Shown: piece by piece, positions 55,502 to 64,000 of the stretch
How the letters are laid out: each line of letters opens with the position of its first letter
Numbering within the stretch: position 1 is the first letter of the stretch
Assembly: GCA_020636095.1 (NCBI GenBank)
Contig: JACJYN010000003.1
Coordinates: 62,001 to 126,000 of the forward strand
DNA: 64,000 bases
Reading direction: 5' to 3'
Source of the DNA: Lewinellaceae bacterium
GTDB lineage: Bacteria > Bacteroidota > Bacteroidia > Chitinophagales > Saprospiraceae
Notes under the pieces: model-generated
Database searches by the model: none
The model's input: only the letters and a program-made list of their open reading frames with translations
What the model was told of the DNA's origin: nothing
Program-made: the position numbers and the translations under genes

Positions 55502-58500
55502 CTAAAAATCCATGCCCAGGGAAATGTACAATTTAGGATCCTGGACGCGCCTGGTTTCGACGCCCCAGGCATAATCCACCCGGACGAGGTAGCCGAAGAG
55601 CACGGCGCGCGCGCCAATCCCATAGCCGGCCACCACCGGGTCGCGGAAGTAGTTGACCTTGACCGTGATGAGGTCTCCATTGTTGATAATAGACGTATTC
55701 AGCGGGTTATCCGTACTGAACGGGTCTCTGCCTTCCCAGGCTGTCCCCAGGTCAAAAAAGCCCACCATCTGGAAATTGCGGAAGAAGGGCGAACGGATGC
55801 GGTTCGAGAAGTATTTGAAAATAGGGACCCGCATCTCTGCATTCATCAACAGGTAAGAATTGCCGTTGCGGATGTTGAGGTCGAACCCCCGCATATTGGT
55901 GGCGATGGCCTGATAGGCAAAATCCGAGCTCTGCGGGCTGGGAATCTCCTGGTTGAAGCTCGTAAACAGCCAGTTGTCGACCCCTCCGAGATAGTACAGT
56001 ATCTTTTCCGAGCCAAAGGAGGTTGCCCCCGCCATTCGGATGGCAAAGACAGAATGTTTGAGCATGCGCTGGTAGTGCCGTGCATCGAAACCCAGGATGG
56101 TCATAAACCCTTCATTGAAGCTAAGCGAAAAGCCATCGTCGATGTCCAGGTTAAAACGCTTGACCACCTCTGCAAAGGCTTTGTAGCGGGTGCCATTTTT
56201 GATATTCAGGCCTACGTCCAGCGTATTGTCAAATACGTATTCCAGTTTCACGCCGGCGCGCTCTTCGGTAATGGTCGGCGTATCAAAAGTCGGCAGGTCG
56301 GTTGCCAGTTGGGTGATGCGGTCCCGGCGCAGCGTACCGGTAGCCCGGAGGCTTCGAAAAATATCGATAGGATAGCGAATCCCTGCCTGGCCCAGTACGA
56401 CATTCACCTCGCGCCGGTTGGGTACGAAGGTCTGGCTTTCACCGGAAAAGCGTTGGTTGCGGCGGTACACGGCAAACTGCTTATCCAGGCGCTTTTTCTT
56501 ATCTTTAAATACGAGGAAGTACTCGCTACCGTTGAAGGTTGTCGGGATGCGCACCCCACCTTCAAACTCATAATCCTCGAACAGGTCTTTGAAGTTGCCT
56601 TTGAGCAAAATACCAGGAGGCGGATAGTTGAAATCGTCGGGGTTGGCGGCAAAACTGTTCAGCCCGTCAAAGAGCAAGCTATTGTCTAACTGGGTGGTTA
56701 CGTAATCGGTACGGAACTGAAGGCGGTAAGGAGTAATCCCTCCCGGGCGAAACTTATACACGCCTTTTTCTTCCTGCCGCCCGATCAGCGCAGCAATGTT
56801 TTTGGCGCCGGTTACGATCTTGACCTTTTCTTCCCCTTTCTCTTCAGCCTCCTCTTCGACTATGATAACGATCGGCGCCGGTTCTTCATCATCGAACTCG
56901 CTCTGGAAAAGATAGTTGTCGATGTCCACCTTGCCGGTGTCCTGCTTTATCGGCTCCACCCTGATCTCATCTGCCGCCACGTTTTTCACCTCGCTCAGAA
57001 CGGTGGTTTCCACATTTTCCCCCTTTGATGGATCGGCCAGTATAACCTTTTCGGCTACTACGGTGCGCTTATCATGGTAGCGGGTATCGGATAAGGAGGC
57101 CGTCGAGTCCGGATTCATCCGGCGGACAAACACCTGGTGAGCGCCATCCCGGTAGATCAACTCGGCAACCCGGCCTACTTTGGGCGCGGTAGACTGCGCC
57201 AAAATATTTCTGTCGTAATTGGAATTGACATGCGTAACCGCCCGTTTTTTAATCACCGGCTCAATCAGAATCGTATCGATCAGAGCAGTATCCAGCTCTT
57301 CCAGCGTAGAGTCGATATGCAGGCGTATTTCCGTTTCATCCTTCAGCTTGATGATCTGATCGTAGTGATGTACATATTCCTCCAGGTACCCCATCTCCCG
57401 GTTATAAACGCCACTGCGGTCGCTGAGGTAGGAAAACCAGGTAGTGTCCACCGCTGCCGGGGAGCGTTCATTGGCGTAAGGAGTATGCGTTACTCTGACC
57501 AGCTCCTGGGAGCGGTTTTCCAGGTCGTAATAGAAGATATCGTACGTATTGATCGGAAGTATGGAGTCGAGTTTTTCGCGCCCCATCAGGGAATCCTGCC
57601 GGTTGGAGGCAAAGAGGATACCTCTCCGGTTGCCCGCCTGCACGTACACCGGGTCGAGGTCGTCCCAGAAATCGTCCGTGACGCGCTGCGTCTGGCGGGT
57701 GTTTGTATAGTATAGAAAGATATCCGAAATGCCGCGCACAGCGGCGGAGAAAACCATACTGATCGGGTTGATATACTCCATGCTGTACACCCGGTGGTAT
57801 TCAGTAGACAGGTCCTCCACCGTTGATTTTTTGGTATACACATCATAGATCATCAACTTGGGGACATCCCGGCGCTCATAGAGGATGGCCAGCTGCTGGT
57901 TGTTGGGGTTCCAGGCCAACAGGGGATAGTTGTAATCCGTAGCCTGGAAGGCATTGCGGAAGCCCCCCTTGAAGATCAGCTCCCGTTCGCCGGTAGCCAC
58001 TTGCTGAAGGTAAACCCGGTACTTGCCGATCTCATTGGTGACATAAACTGCCTTGGTTCCATCGGGGCTCAACTTCACCTCGGTAATGGGCAGGTTGCGC
58101 TTATTCTTTATCTCCAGCGGCTGGCCCTCCGGCGCGTAGCGGCTGGCTACTTCGGCGGCATATCTTTTGCGAAAGAAAACGGCCCAGCTGTCCCCCACCA
58201 TTTCGTAGGGGCTTCCCAATACATAAAGGAAGCCGCTTTCAATGCTGCGGTTGATGCGGGTCAGATAAAGGAGGTTGGAAACGGTAGACTTGCCATAATT
58301 CTCACCGATGAAATACCAAAGAGAATGGCCCGCCAATTGGGGGTCTTCCTCCGAAAGCGCTTCAAAGCCTTCGAAATCTTCCCGCAGGATATAATCCCGC
58401 AGGCGGTTGTCCAAATCTGCATTCCAGGGTTCTCCTACATAGGACACCAGCCCCTCCTTAAACCATTCCGGCAGGTTCATCATCACGGCATTCTGAACGA

Positions 58501-58975
58501 TCTCCTGCAGGTTGGAGCCAAAGAGCATGGCGTTGAGGTAAACCGAGGCAATCCCTTCCCGCACCTGTTTACGCAGGTTGTTGTGGTCGCCATTGAAATA
58601 AACGAATACTTTATTTCCGACAATTTTTGTCTGCCCACCGGTATTGGTGAAAGCCTCTTCGCTGCCGATGTTGCTCTGCTTGAGGTCCGTCAGGTCGGTG
58701 TAGACAATGATCTGTATCTTTTCATTGATGCGGTGCTCCAGGATGTTCTGGATATCTTTGAAATCGTATTCCGCCAGTTGCACTACGGCCTGGCCGACAT
58801 AGCGGCCCTCCCCGTACCAATAGGTGATGAAATTATCGCTTTCATACTGTGACCACTCCGCAAAGTCCTGATGGTACTGAACGCGGTTTTTACCAAATTC
58901 AACCTGAGTGGTTCCCTGCGCCAGTAGGGCGAGGGCGGGGAGGCAAAAGAGAAAAGCGTAGATCAGTTTTTGCAT
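55502..58975 (-). CDS. TolB-like propeller and BamA-like barrel hybrid protein
   Basis: This 1157-residue protein has a signal peptide (cleavage after LLAQ). Residues ~100-270 resemble a peptidase-MA-like region with NLPEWFKEGLVSYVGEPW. The usual HExxH metal site is not present (REGIASVYLN is in its place), so it is probably inactive. Residues ~290-600 form a TolB-like propeller with PD40-type repeats (ITEVKLSPDGTKAVYVTNE). An acidic linker follows, then a C-terminal BamA/surface-antigen barrel of about 370 residues ending YISLGMDF, with a terminal Phe typical of outer-membrane barrels. The function is unknown; a role in outer-membrane assembly is inferred. Confidence 0.82.
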   Translation of the reverse strand: MQKLIYAFLFCLPALALLAQGTTQVEFGKNRVQYHQDFAEWSQYESDNFITYWYGEGRYVGQAVVQLAEYDFKDIQNILEHRINEKIQIIVYTDLTDLKQSNIGSEEAFTNTGGQTKIVGNKVFVYFNGDHNNLRKQVREGIASVYLNAMLFGSNLQEIVQNAVMMNLPEWFKEGLVSYVGEPWNADLDNRLRDYILREDFEGFEALSEEDPQLAGHSLWYFIGENYGKSTVSNLLYLTRINRSIESGFLYVLGSPYEMVGDSWAVFFRKRYAAEVASRYAPEGQPLEIKNKRNLPITEVKLSPDGTKAVYVTNEIGKYRVYLQQVATGERELIFKGGFRNAFQATDYNYPLLAWNPNNQQLAILYERRDVPKLMIYDVYTKKSTVEDLSTEYHRVYSMEYINPISMVFSAAVRGISDIFLYYTNTRQTQRVTDDFWDDLDPVYVQAGNRRGILFASNRQDSLMGREKLDSILPINTYDIFYYDLENRSQELVRVTHTPYANERSPAAVDTTWFSYLSDRSGVYNREMGYLEEYVHHYDQIIKLKDETEIRLHIDSTLEELDTALIDTILIEPVIKKRAVTHVNSNYDRNILAQSTAPKVGRVAELIYRDGAHQVFVRRMNPDSTASLSDTRYHDKRTVVAEKVILADPSKGENVETTVLSEVKNVAADEIRVEPIKQDTGKVDIDNYLFQSEFDDEEPAPIVIIVEEEAEEKGEEKVKIVTGAKNIAALIGRQEEKGVYKFRPGGITPYRLQFRTDYVTTQLDNSLLFDGLNSFAANPDDFNYPPPGILLKGNFKDLFEDYEFEGGVRIPTTFNGSEYFLVFKDKKKRLDKQFAVYRRNQRFSGESQTFVPNRREVNVVLGQAGIRYPIDIFRSLRATGTLRRDRITQLATDLPTFDTPTITEERAGVKLEYVFDNTLDVGLNIKNGTRYKAFAEVVKRFNLDIDDGFSLSFNEGFMTILGFDARHYQRMLKHSVFAIRMAGATSFGSEKILYYLGGVDNWLFTSFNQEIPSPQSSDFAYQAIATNMRGFDLNIRNGNSYLLMNAEMRVPIFKYFSNRIRSPFFRNFQMVGFFDLGTAWEGRDPFSTDNPLNTSIINNGDLITVKVNYFRDPVVAGYGIGARAVLFGYLVRVDYAWGVETRRVQDPKLYISLGMDF

Positions 58976-59297
58976 ATCCGGCGTAATATTATCTGGTTCT
59001 TTGTCAGGTTTTGTGTTATTGAGCCCACCAAAAGCGGGAAACGCGGCTTCTTGCTGTATCTTAAGAAAACATCAAAGAAGGCTTATTTCTTAAAGAAAGA
59101 CAGAAAAAGGCACTGTACAGTTTAGCCTTTACCGGTATTATTCTAAAAACATACCGACTGCGGCCTAATAAGAACGCCAAATTCCGTCTTTTCATTACTT
59201 GACTGTTCAATATATCGTTTTTGCGCCAGCTTCGCCACAGGCTTAACAAGGATTTCTTCGAAAAGCTTCAAAATGTCCGTACTTTGCAGGTAAAAAA
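58976..59297. other. divergent intergenic region
   Basis: About 320 bases between the barrel hybrid and the MBL-fold gene. Near 59080-59100 TTTCTTAAAGAAA forms a short palindrome. A TACTTTG (59280-59286) precedes the MBL gene by 11 bases and resembles a -7 box one base short. No gene is seen. Confidence 0.45.
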
Positions 59298-59948
59298 ATG
59301 GCGAAAGTCTTAAAACTGACTTTCAATCCTTTTCAGGAGAACACTTATGTGGTCTACGATGAGACCAACGAGTGCGCCATTTTCGACCCGGGATGCTACA
59401 CAGAGGAGGAGAAACAAAGCCTGGTGAAGAAAATTGGAGAAAAAGGATTGCGGCCGGTGCGGCTCATCAATACGCACTGCCACATCGATCACGTTTTTGG
59501 CAACCTGTTCGTTGCCAACCACTACAAACTGGGGCTGGAGATTCACCGAGGGGAACTGGCCTTGCTGAAGGCCGCCCCCCAATCGGCGATGTTCTTCGGC
59601 ATTCCCAATACCGGGCCCCTCTCCCCCGAGCCGGAAAATTTCATCGAAGAAGGAGATATCATCGAATTCGGCCAGACGAAGCTGGAGGCTATCTTTACCC
59701 CCGGCCACTCGCCGGCCAGCCTCTCGTTTTTTTGTGAGGCGGATCGTTTTATCATTGCGGGCGATGTACTCTTCTATGGCAGCATCGGCAGAACCGATCT
59801 GCCAGGAGGCGATTTTAAGACGCTGATCAACAGCATCACCCAAAAGGTATTCCCCCTGGGGGATGATGTGGTCGTCTATTCCGGCCACGGGCCGGATACG
59901 AATATTGGGTTTGAACGGCAGCACAATCCGTTTTTGACAGGGAGATAG
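59298..59948 (+). CDS. MBL-fold metallo-hydrolase (glyoxalase II-like)
   Basis: This 216-residue protein has the metal-binding motif THCHIDH (residues 59-65) and the later ligands in TPGHSPASLSFF, DVLFYGSIGRTDLPGGD and YSGHGPDTNIGFE, all in the glyoxalase II/beta-lactamase-fold order. Such enzymes hydrolyse thioesters or act in related small-molecule detoxification, using two metal ions. It lacks the C-terminal substrate-binding helices of true glyoxalase II, so the natural substrate is unknown. It starts at the ATG at 59298. Confidence 0.92.
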   Translation: MAKVLKLTFNPFQENTYVVYDETNECAIFDPGCYTEEEKQSLVKKIGEKGLRPVRLINTHCHIDHVFGNLFVANHYKLGLEIHRGELALLKAAPQSAMFFGIPNTGPLSPEPENFIEEGDIIEFGQTKLEAIFTPGHSPASLSFFCEADRFIIAGDVLFYGSIGRTDLPGGDFKTLINSITQKVFPLGDDVVVYSGHGPDTNIGFERQHNPFLTGR

Positions 59949-60036
59949 AAGCGGATGTGCGCTTCCCGTCCAGCCGGCGCCACCCCCGGCCCGGGGTAAG
60001 CAGGCCGGAAGTGGGTATAACCGCTAAGAGTGTGTT

Positions 60037-60615
60037 TCATTTAAGCAGCCGGAACGACTTCCGGTGGTGAGGAGAAGGGCCGTGCACTTGTATGGCCTCC
60101 CGATGCGCCCGGGTGGGATAGCCTTTATTCCTGTGCCACTGATAATAGGGGTATTCCGCATCCAGCTGCATCATATAATCGTCGCGGTAGGTTTTGGCGA
60201 GGATAGACGCGGCGGCAATGGAAAGCAGTTTTGCGTCTCCTTTGATGATGCAGTGAAAGGGAAAATCGCGATAAGGGTTGAAACGATTGCCATCGATGAG
60301 CAAAGATTCCGGTGCGGGATTCAGTTGGTCAATGGCGCGATGCATGGCCAGGAAGGAAGCGTTGAGGATATTGATTTTATCGATCTCTTCGGGGTTTACC
60401 CGGGCGACAGCCCAGGCCAGAGCGGCCTGCTCCACCACCTGCCGCGCAGCGAAGCGTTGTTTTTCACTGAGCTGTTTGGAGTCGTTGAGCAATGGATGGG
60501 TAAAGTCCTTGGGCAGGATGACGGCCGCGGCAAATACCGGGCCGGCGAGGCAGCCGCGCCCTGCTTCATCACAGCCGGCTTCCACCAAATGCTCGTGCAG
60601 GTAAGGTTTTAACAT
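60037..60615 (-). CDS. rnhB: ribonuclease HII
   Basis: This 192-residue enzyme removes RNA from RNA-DNA hybrids, including single ribonucleotides misinserted in DNA. The signature DEAGRG is at residues 16-21 ([18 protein letters not shown]), and the other acidic residues appear in LLIDGNRF and in [11 protein letters not shown]. The length and motifs are standard for RnhB of Bacteroidota. It is convergent with the MBL-fold gene. About 290 bases of A/T-rich DNA separate it from the next gene. Confidence 0.96.
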   Translation of the reverse strand: MLKPYLHEHLVEAGCDEAGRGCLAGPVFAAAVILPKDFTHPLLNDSKQLSEKQRFAARQVVEQAALAWAVARVNPEEIDKINILNASFLAMHRAIDQLNPAPESLLIDGNRFNPYRDFPFHCIIKGDAKLLSIAAASILAKTYRDDYMMQLDAEYPYYQWHRNKGYPTRAHREAIQVHGPSPHHRKSFRLLK

Positions 60616-60903
60616 AAATTAGGTACTTGTCAGAAACTATTGGGCATTTCACGCCTTCTCTTAAGGTATGACAAAAACTTAACATTTCCATACACAACCA
60701 ACTCTTGCAATACTCTACCGAAATATATAGTTTGCATGAGTATTTTCCATACAAAACGAGAAAAACCTCCATTGGGGCGCCCAGTTGTTAAAGGTGGCCT
60801 TTAATTTATTCAGTCATTCGCTAATTCAGTCCTTCATTCCTTTCCTGGAGTGTCTGGAGTATCCTCAACAAATCAACCATACAGCCATATAATCCCGGCC
60901 AAT

Positions 60904-63408
60904 ATGAATCGATTCCTACTGTTCTTACTCATCTGCTGCTGTCATAGCCTGGCCTGGGGGCAATACACCATTACCGGGAGGGTGGTGGATACCGACACCA
61001 AAGAAGGTATCCCATTCGCCAACGTATTCTTTGAAGGCACCACCCTTGGCGCTTCCTCTGATATAGATGGATACTACGAACTCAAAGTAAAAAAGCTCAA
61101 CGATACGCTCTCCGCCTCCGCTATCGGCTTTGAGACTCAGAAGAAAGCCATCCAGCTTGACTCCAGCCTGCAGGAAGTCAATTTCTACCTGGGCGGCTCC
61201 GCTCTTACGCTCGATGAGGTGGTAGTCATCGCCGGAGAAAACCCGGCCAACCGCATTGTACGGGGCATTATCCAAGAGAAAGAAAAAAACCGGATCGACG
61301 CCCTCAACTCCTTCCAGTACGAAAGCTATGCCAAGATCGAACTCGACCTGGAAAACATCAACCCCAAACTCCAGAAAAGCAAATTGCTCCAACCTTTTGC
61401 TTTCGTCTTCGAAAACATTGACAGTACTTCCGACGAAAAGCCATTCCTTCCGGTATATATCAACGAGGTGCTTTCCGATGTCTATTACGTAAAGGAGGAG
61501 GGCAAACCCAAATCCGCTATTCAGGCTCAGCGCACCTCCGGAACGGACAACCAGACCATCATTGAATACATCAAACGCATTCATCAGGATTACAATATTT
61601 ACGACGACTGGATTTACGTGCTGGAAAAGCCCTTCGTCAGCCCTTTCTCCAAATCCGGGCTGGGTTATTACGATTATTACATTCTGGACAGCACCCATAT
61701 CGACGGGCTCTGGAGTTACAAACTCAAGTTCAAGCCCAAACGCAAAAAGGAGAACACCTTTTACGGCGACTTTTGGGTGGCCGACTCCATTTTTGGCGTA
61801 CAGCGGGTGAACATGCGCATGAGCCCCGACGTGAACATCAACCTGGTGACCCGCATTATCATCTATGAAGAATTCAGCCCGCGGGACAGCGCCTGGGCGC
61901 CCGTGAAAAAGAAGATGGTGGTAGACTTCACCCCTACGGAAGGCGCCCCGGGTATGATCGCCCGGCGAACGGAGACCTTCCGGGCGTTCTCTGTCAATCA
62001 GCCGGCCACCCGGAAGCACTATCAGGAAAAAGATCCTTTCTATATCTATGAAAATGTAGAGGTGGAGAGCGATAGCTTTTGGAACGAAGCCCGGCACGAA
62101 CCCCTCACCAAAACCGAATCTGCCGTCTACGCCATGGTGGATAGCATACAAAATGTGCCGCTGTACAAGACCTACGTCGAGATCATCGAAATCGTCTTTG
62201 TCGGTTATTTCGAGCTGGGGCCGGTAGAGGTAGGGCCCTACTCCTCCATCTACAGCACCAACCCGGTGGAGGGCGACCGTTTTCGGATTGGCCTGCGCAC
62301 CACCGAACAGTTCAGTGAAGAGGTGCGCCTGGGAGGCTACCTGGCGTATGGCCTTAAAGATGAGGACTTCAAATACGGCGTTGACGCCAAGTGGCTGATA
62401 TCCAAAAACCCGCGCATCCTGGCGGGCGCCGCCTATAAAGACGATATCAGCCTGAACAGCGAAAACAGCGAAGAATTTGTGGAGGGCGACCTGTTCAGCG
62501 GCCTGTTCCGCCGCAACCTGATGCAGAAGCTGATCCGGGTACAGGAGGGCAAGGCCTTCTATGAACGCTACTGGAAAAATGGTTTTTCCAACCGCATCAC
62601 CTTCCTCAACCGGAGTATGGACCCCTACGGCGCCGTAACGGAAGATGGCAGAGGCTTTAACTATGCCTACCTGCCCGACCCGGCTTCTTTTTCGGACATC
62701 GACACGACCATCAACACGACTGAGATCATCCTCAAGGCTCGGTATGCCTTCGATGAGATGATCGTTGACACCGACTTCAGCCGCACCAGCTTTGGATCCC
62801 AACATCCCATAATAGAATTACAATACACCCTTGGCGTCAACGGGGTGATGGGCAGCAACTATAATTATCACAAACTGTCGCTCAGCTATCGGCATTATTT
62901 CTACCTAAACCCCGTTGGCTGGATGTCTTATCGTTTCAATGCGGGGAAATTGTTCGGCACCGTGCCTTTCCTCCTGATGGAGGTACACCCCGGTAATGAA
63001 GGCTACTTTACCGGCCGGGATATTTTCAACATGATGACCCGCTACGAATTTGCCAGCGATACCTACGCCAGCCTCTTCCTCGAGCACCACTTCGACGGCT
63101 TCCTCCTCAACCGGGTGCCTTTGCTCCGAAAGCTCAACTTTCGGTCGTACGCCACCTTCAAAGCGGTGATGGGCGCCATCTCCAACAAAAACCGGGACGC
63201 CAACCGCCTCAATGCCTTCGTCCCTACGGATGTAGATACTTATGCCGGTTTCAGGACGCCCAGCAAGCGCCCCTACATGGAAGCCAGCGTGGGCATCGAA
63301 AATATCCTGAAGGTATTTCAGGTGGAGTTATCCTGGCGCCTCAGCTACCTGGACAACCCACAGGCGAGGAGGTTTGGTTTGAGGTTTGGAGTGGCCTTTT
63401 ATTTCTAA
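60904..63408 (+). CDS. DUF5686 and carboxypeptidase-regulatory-like domain protein
   Basis: The product is about 834 residues. It has a signal peptide (LLFLLICCCHSLAWG), then a carboxypeptidase-regulatory-like beta-sandwich (ITGRVVDTDTKEGIPFANVFFEGTTLGASSDIDGYYELKV), then the DUF5686 region of Bacteroidota outer-membrane proteins, ending in an aromatic-rich barrel (FGLRFGVAFYF). DUF5686 proteins are linked to SusCD-like or T9SS-dependent surface systems, but their roles are unclear. I chose the ATG at 60904 because it starts the signal peptide; the frame opening at 60850 is longer by 18 residues. A CATACAGCCATATA repeat precedes it. Confidence 0.88.
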   Translation: MNRFLLFLLICCCHSLAWGQYTITGRVVDTDTKEGIPFANVFFEGTTLGASSDIDGYYELKVKKLNDTLSASAIGFETQKKAIQLDSSLQEVNFYLGGSALTLDEVVVIAGENPANRIVRGIIQEKEKNRIDALNSFQYESYAKIELDLENINPKLQKSKLLQPFAFVFENIDSTSDEKPFLPVYINEVLSDVYYVKEEGKPKSAIQAQRTSGTDNQTIIEYIKRIHQDYNIYDDWIYVLEKPFVSPFSKSGLGYYDYYILDSTHIDGLWSYKLKFKPKRKKENTFYGDFWVADSIFGVQRVNMRMSPDVNINLVTRIIIYEEFSPRDSAWAPVKKKMVVDFTPTEGAPGMIARRTETFRAFSVNQPATRKHYQEKDPFYIYENVEVESDSFWNEARHEPLTKTESAVYAMVDSIQNVPLYKTYVEIIEIVFVGYFELGPVEVGPYSSIYSTNPVEGDRFRIGLRTTEQFSEEVRLGGYLAYGLKDEDFKYGVDAKWLISKNPRILAGAAYKDDISLNSENSEEFVEGDLFSGLFRRNLMQKLIRVQEGKAFYERYWKNGFSNRITFLNRSMDPYGAVTEDGRGFNYAYLPDPASFSDIDTTINTTEIILKARYAFDEMIVDTDFSRTSFGSQHPIIELQYTLGVNGVMGSNYNYHKLSLSYRHYFYLNPVGWMSYRFNAGKLFGTVPFLLMEVHPGNEGYFTGRDIFNMMTRYEFASDTYASLFLEHHFDGFLLNRVPLLRKLNFRSYATFKAVMGAISNKNRDANRLNAFVPTDVDTYAGFRTPSKRPYMEASVGIENILKVFQVELSWRLSYLDNPQARRFGLRFGVAFYF

Positions 63409-64000
63409 TAACAATCCCAATGGTACCGTACCCGGGAGAAATCGGCCCTTTGCAGCGCATCGCGACAGATGAAAAAGTTGGCCACGCCCATATCGCCCCA
63501 CATGCAGTTGAATTGATCACTGGAGCCGAGTTGGAAGAGCAACTCCATGGGTTCTTCCAGATTGCGGGGATCTTCCTGGCAGAAAAAGGCGTATCCGCCT
63601 ATTTTGTGGCGCGAGCTGAGGGCCGCCCGGCTGTACCGGCTTTGAACCTCCCATTGTTCTGCTCCGAAAACTTCGAAGAAGCCCTCCCCTAAAAGCGCTT
63701 CAAATTGATAATCGGAAGGCGGCGCCAATTCGTGCCCGAGCTTGAATTCGAGCGGATGCGAAACGCCCGCTTCGATCGGTAAAAAACGGGCTTCTCCCAG
63801 GAAACTAAAATCGGACTGCAAATCCGCCGCCGCCTTCTGAATGACAGGATGGTAAAGTACTCTAAACCGGCCCTGCTCGAAAGGGTTGTCCAGGTTGAGT
63901 CCATAGAAAGCATCATCGTATATGAAAAACTGGAGTAATCCCTGAGTTGGAAACGGAGACAAGGCCGGCGCCTCCTCAAAATTGACCTGCGCCAGCAGCC
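63405..64000 (-). CDS. DUF1963-family protein, partial
   Basis: The frame is open to the right edge of the window, so the N-terminus is missing. The visible ~198 residues read LLAQVNFEEAPAL, GLLQFFIYDDAFYGLNL, and later LLFQLGSSDQFNCMWGDMGVANFFICRDALQRADFSRVRYHWDCY. These resemble the DUF1963 (YwqG) family, which has no assigned function. An in-frame TTG near 63962 should not be taken as the start. The stop overlaps the stop of the convergent DUF5686 gene by four bases. Confidence 0.85.
   Translation of the reverse strand, partial: LLAQVNFEEAPALSPFPTQGLLQFFIYDDAFYGLNLDNPFEQGRFRVLYHPVIQKAAADLQSDFSFLGEARFLPIEAGVSHPLEFKLGHELAPPSDYQFEALLGEGFFEVFGAEQWEVQSRYSRAALSSRHKIGGYAFFCQEDPRNLEEPMELLFQLGSSDQFNCMWGDMGVANFFICRDALQRADFSRVRYHWDCY

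Overview
The window looks like a chromosomal segment from a member of the Bacteroidota, most likely of the Saprospiria type (Lewinella, Haliscomenobacter, Phaeodactylibacter). The clues are promoters of the TTTG-N19-21-TAnnTTTG type, a giant secreted protein ending in a type IX secretion sorting domain, a DUF5686 outer-membrane protein, DUF3078, the long form of Lgt, and a TraR/DksA-type protein that has lost its zinc cysteines. This assignment is inference from gene content; no search was run.

Layout. 1-8.9 kb: a class II aldolase-like gene, a GH3-type amide synthetase with an adjacent LysE exporter, a DksA-like protein, a MarR regulator, a KamA-family radical SAM protein and a PLP aminotransferase. 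8.9-19.6 kb: TauE and MarC membrane proteins, an O-methyltransferase, a FemAB/GNAT-like protein, a BamA/TamA-like barrel, an S41 protease, rlmN and an aminopeptidase P. 19.6-28.7 kb: rpoN, a class III aminotransferase, a GH25 lysozyme, an M20 peptidase, a DUF3078 protein, an MscS-like channel and an ECF sigma factor with a small membrane protein. 28.8-34.9 kb: a complete rRNA operon on the minus strand (16S, tRNA-Ile, tRNA-Ala, an unusual tRNA-like tandem array, 23S, 5S), with two promoters and a terminator. 35-47.4 kb: a YgiQ radical SAM protein, a pRiA4b ORF-3-like protein, a ~1785-residue leucine-rich-repeat T9SS protein, a scar of two gene remnants, two tandem MscS paralogues separated by transposon-like repeats, and recX. 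47.5-64 kb: an orphan double-glycine peptide, a conserved hypothetical, a LytTR regulator, nadB, a GT4 glycosyltransferase, lgt, mtaB, a TolB/BamA-like hybrid, an MBL hydrolase, rnhB, a DUF5686 protein and a DUF1963 protein cut by the window edge.

The most interesting structure is non-coding. At least eight palindromic elements of 75-193 bp lie between genes at 11.1, 17.3, 17.6, 21.3, 25.2, 26.5, 35.2, 45.6 and 45.8 kb. Nearly all are flanked by short direct repeats (TTA, TAA, TGA, TACA, CTAG). Five begin GAG and end CTC, which is the end and target signature of the IS1031/IS427 groups of the IS5 family. Although their terminal repeats differ, most share an internal core: a T-rich block, GGC(G/A)C, an apical TAGC..GCTA hairpin, AACGNAG and an A-rich block. 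Two further ~148-bp elements have 7-8 bp direct repeats. No transposase is present, so these look like non-autonomous elements (MITEs) with a conserved folded core. The second unusual structure is three 86-bp tandem tRNA-like units directly downstream of tRNA-Ala, inside the 16S-23S spacer.
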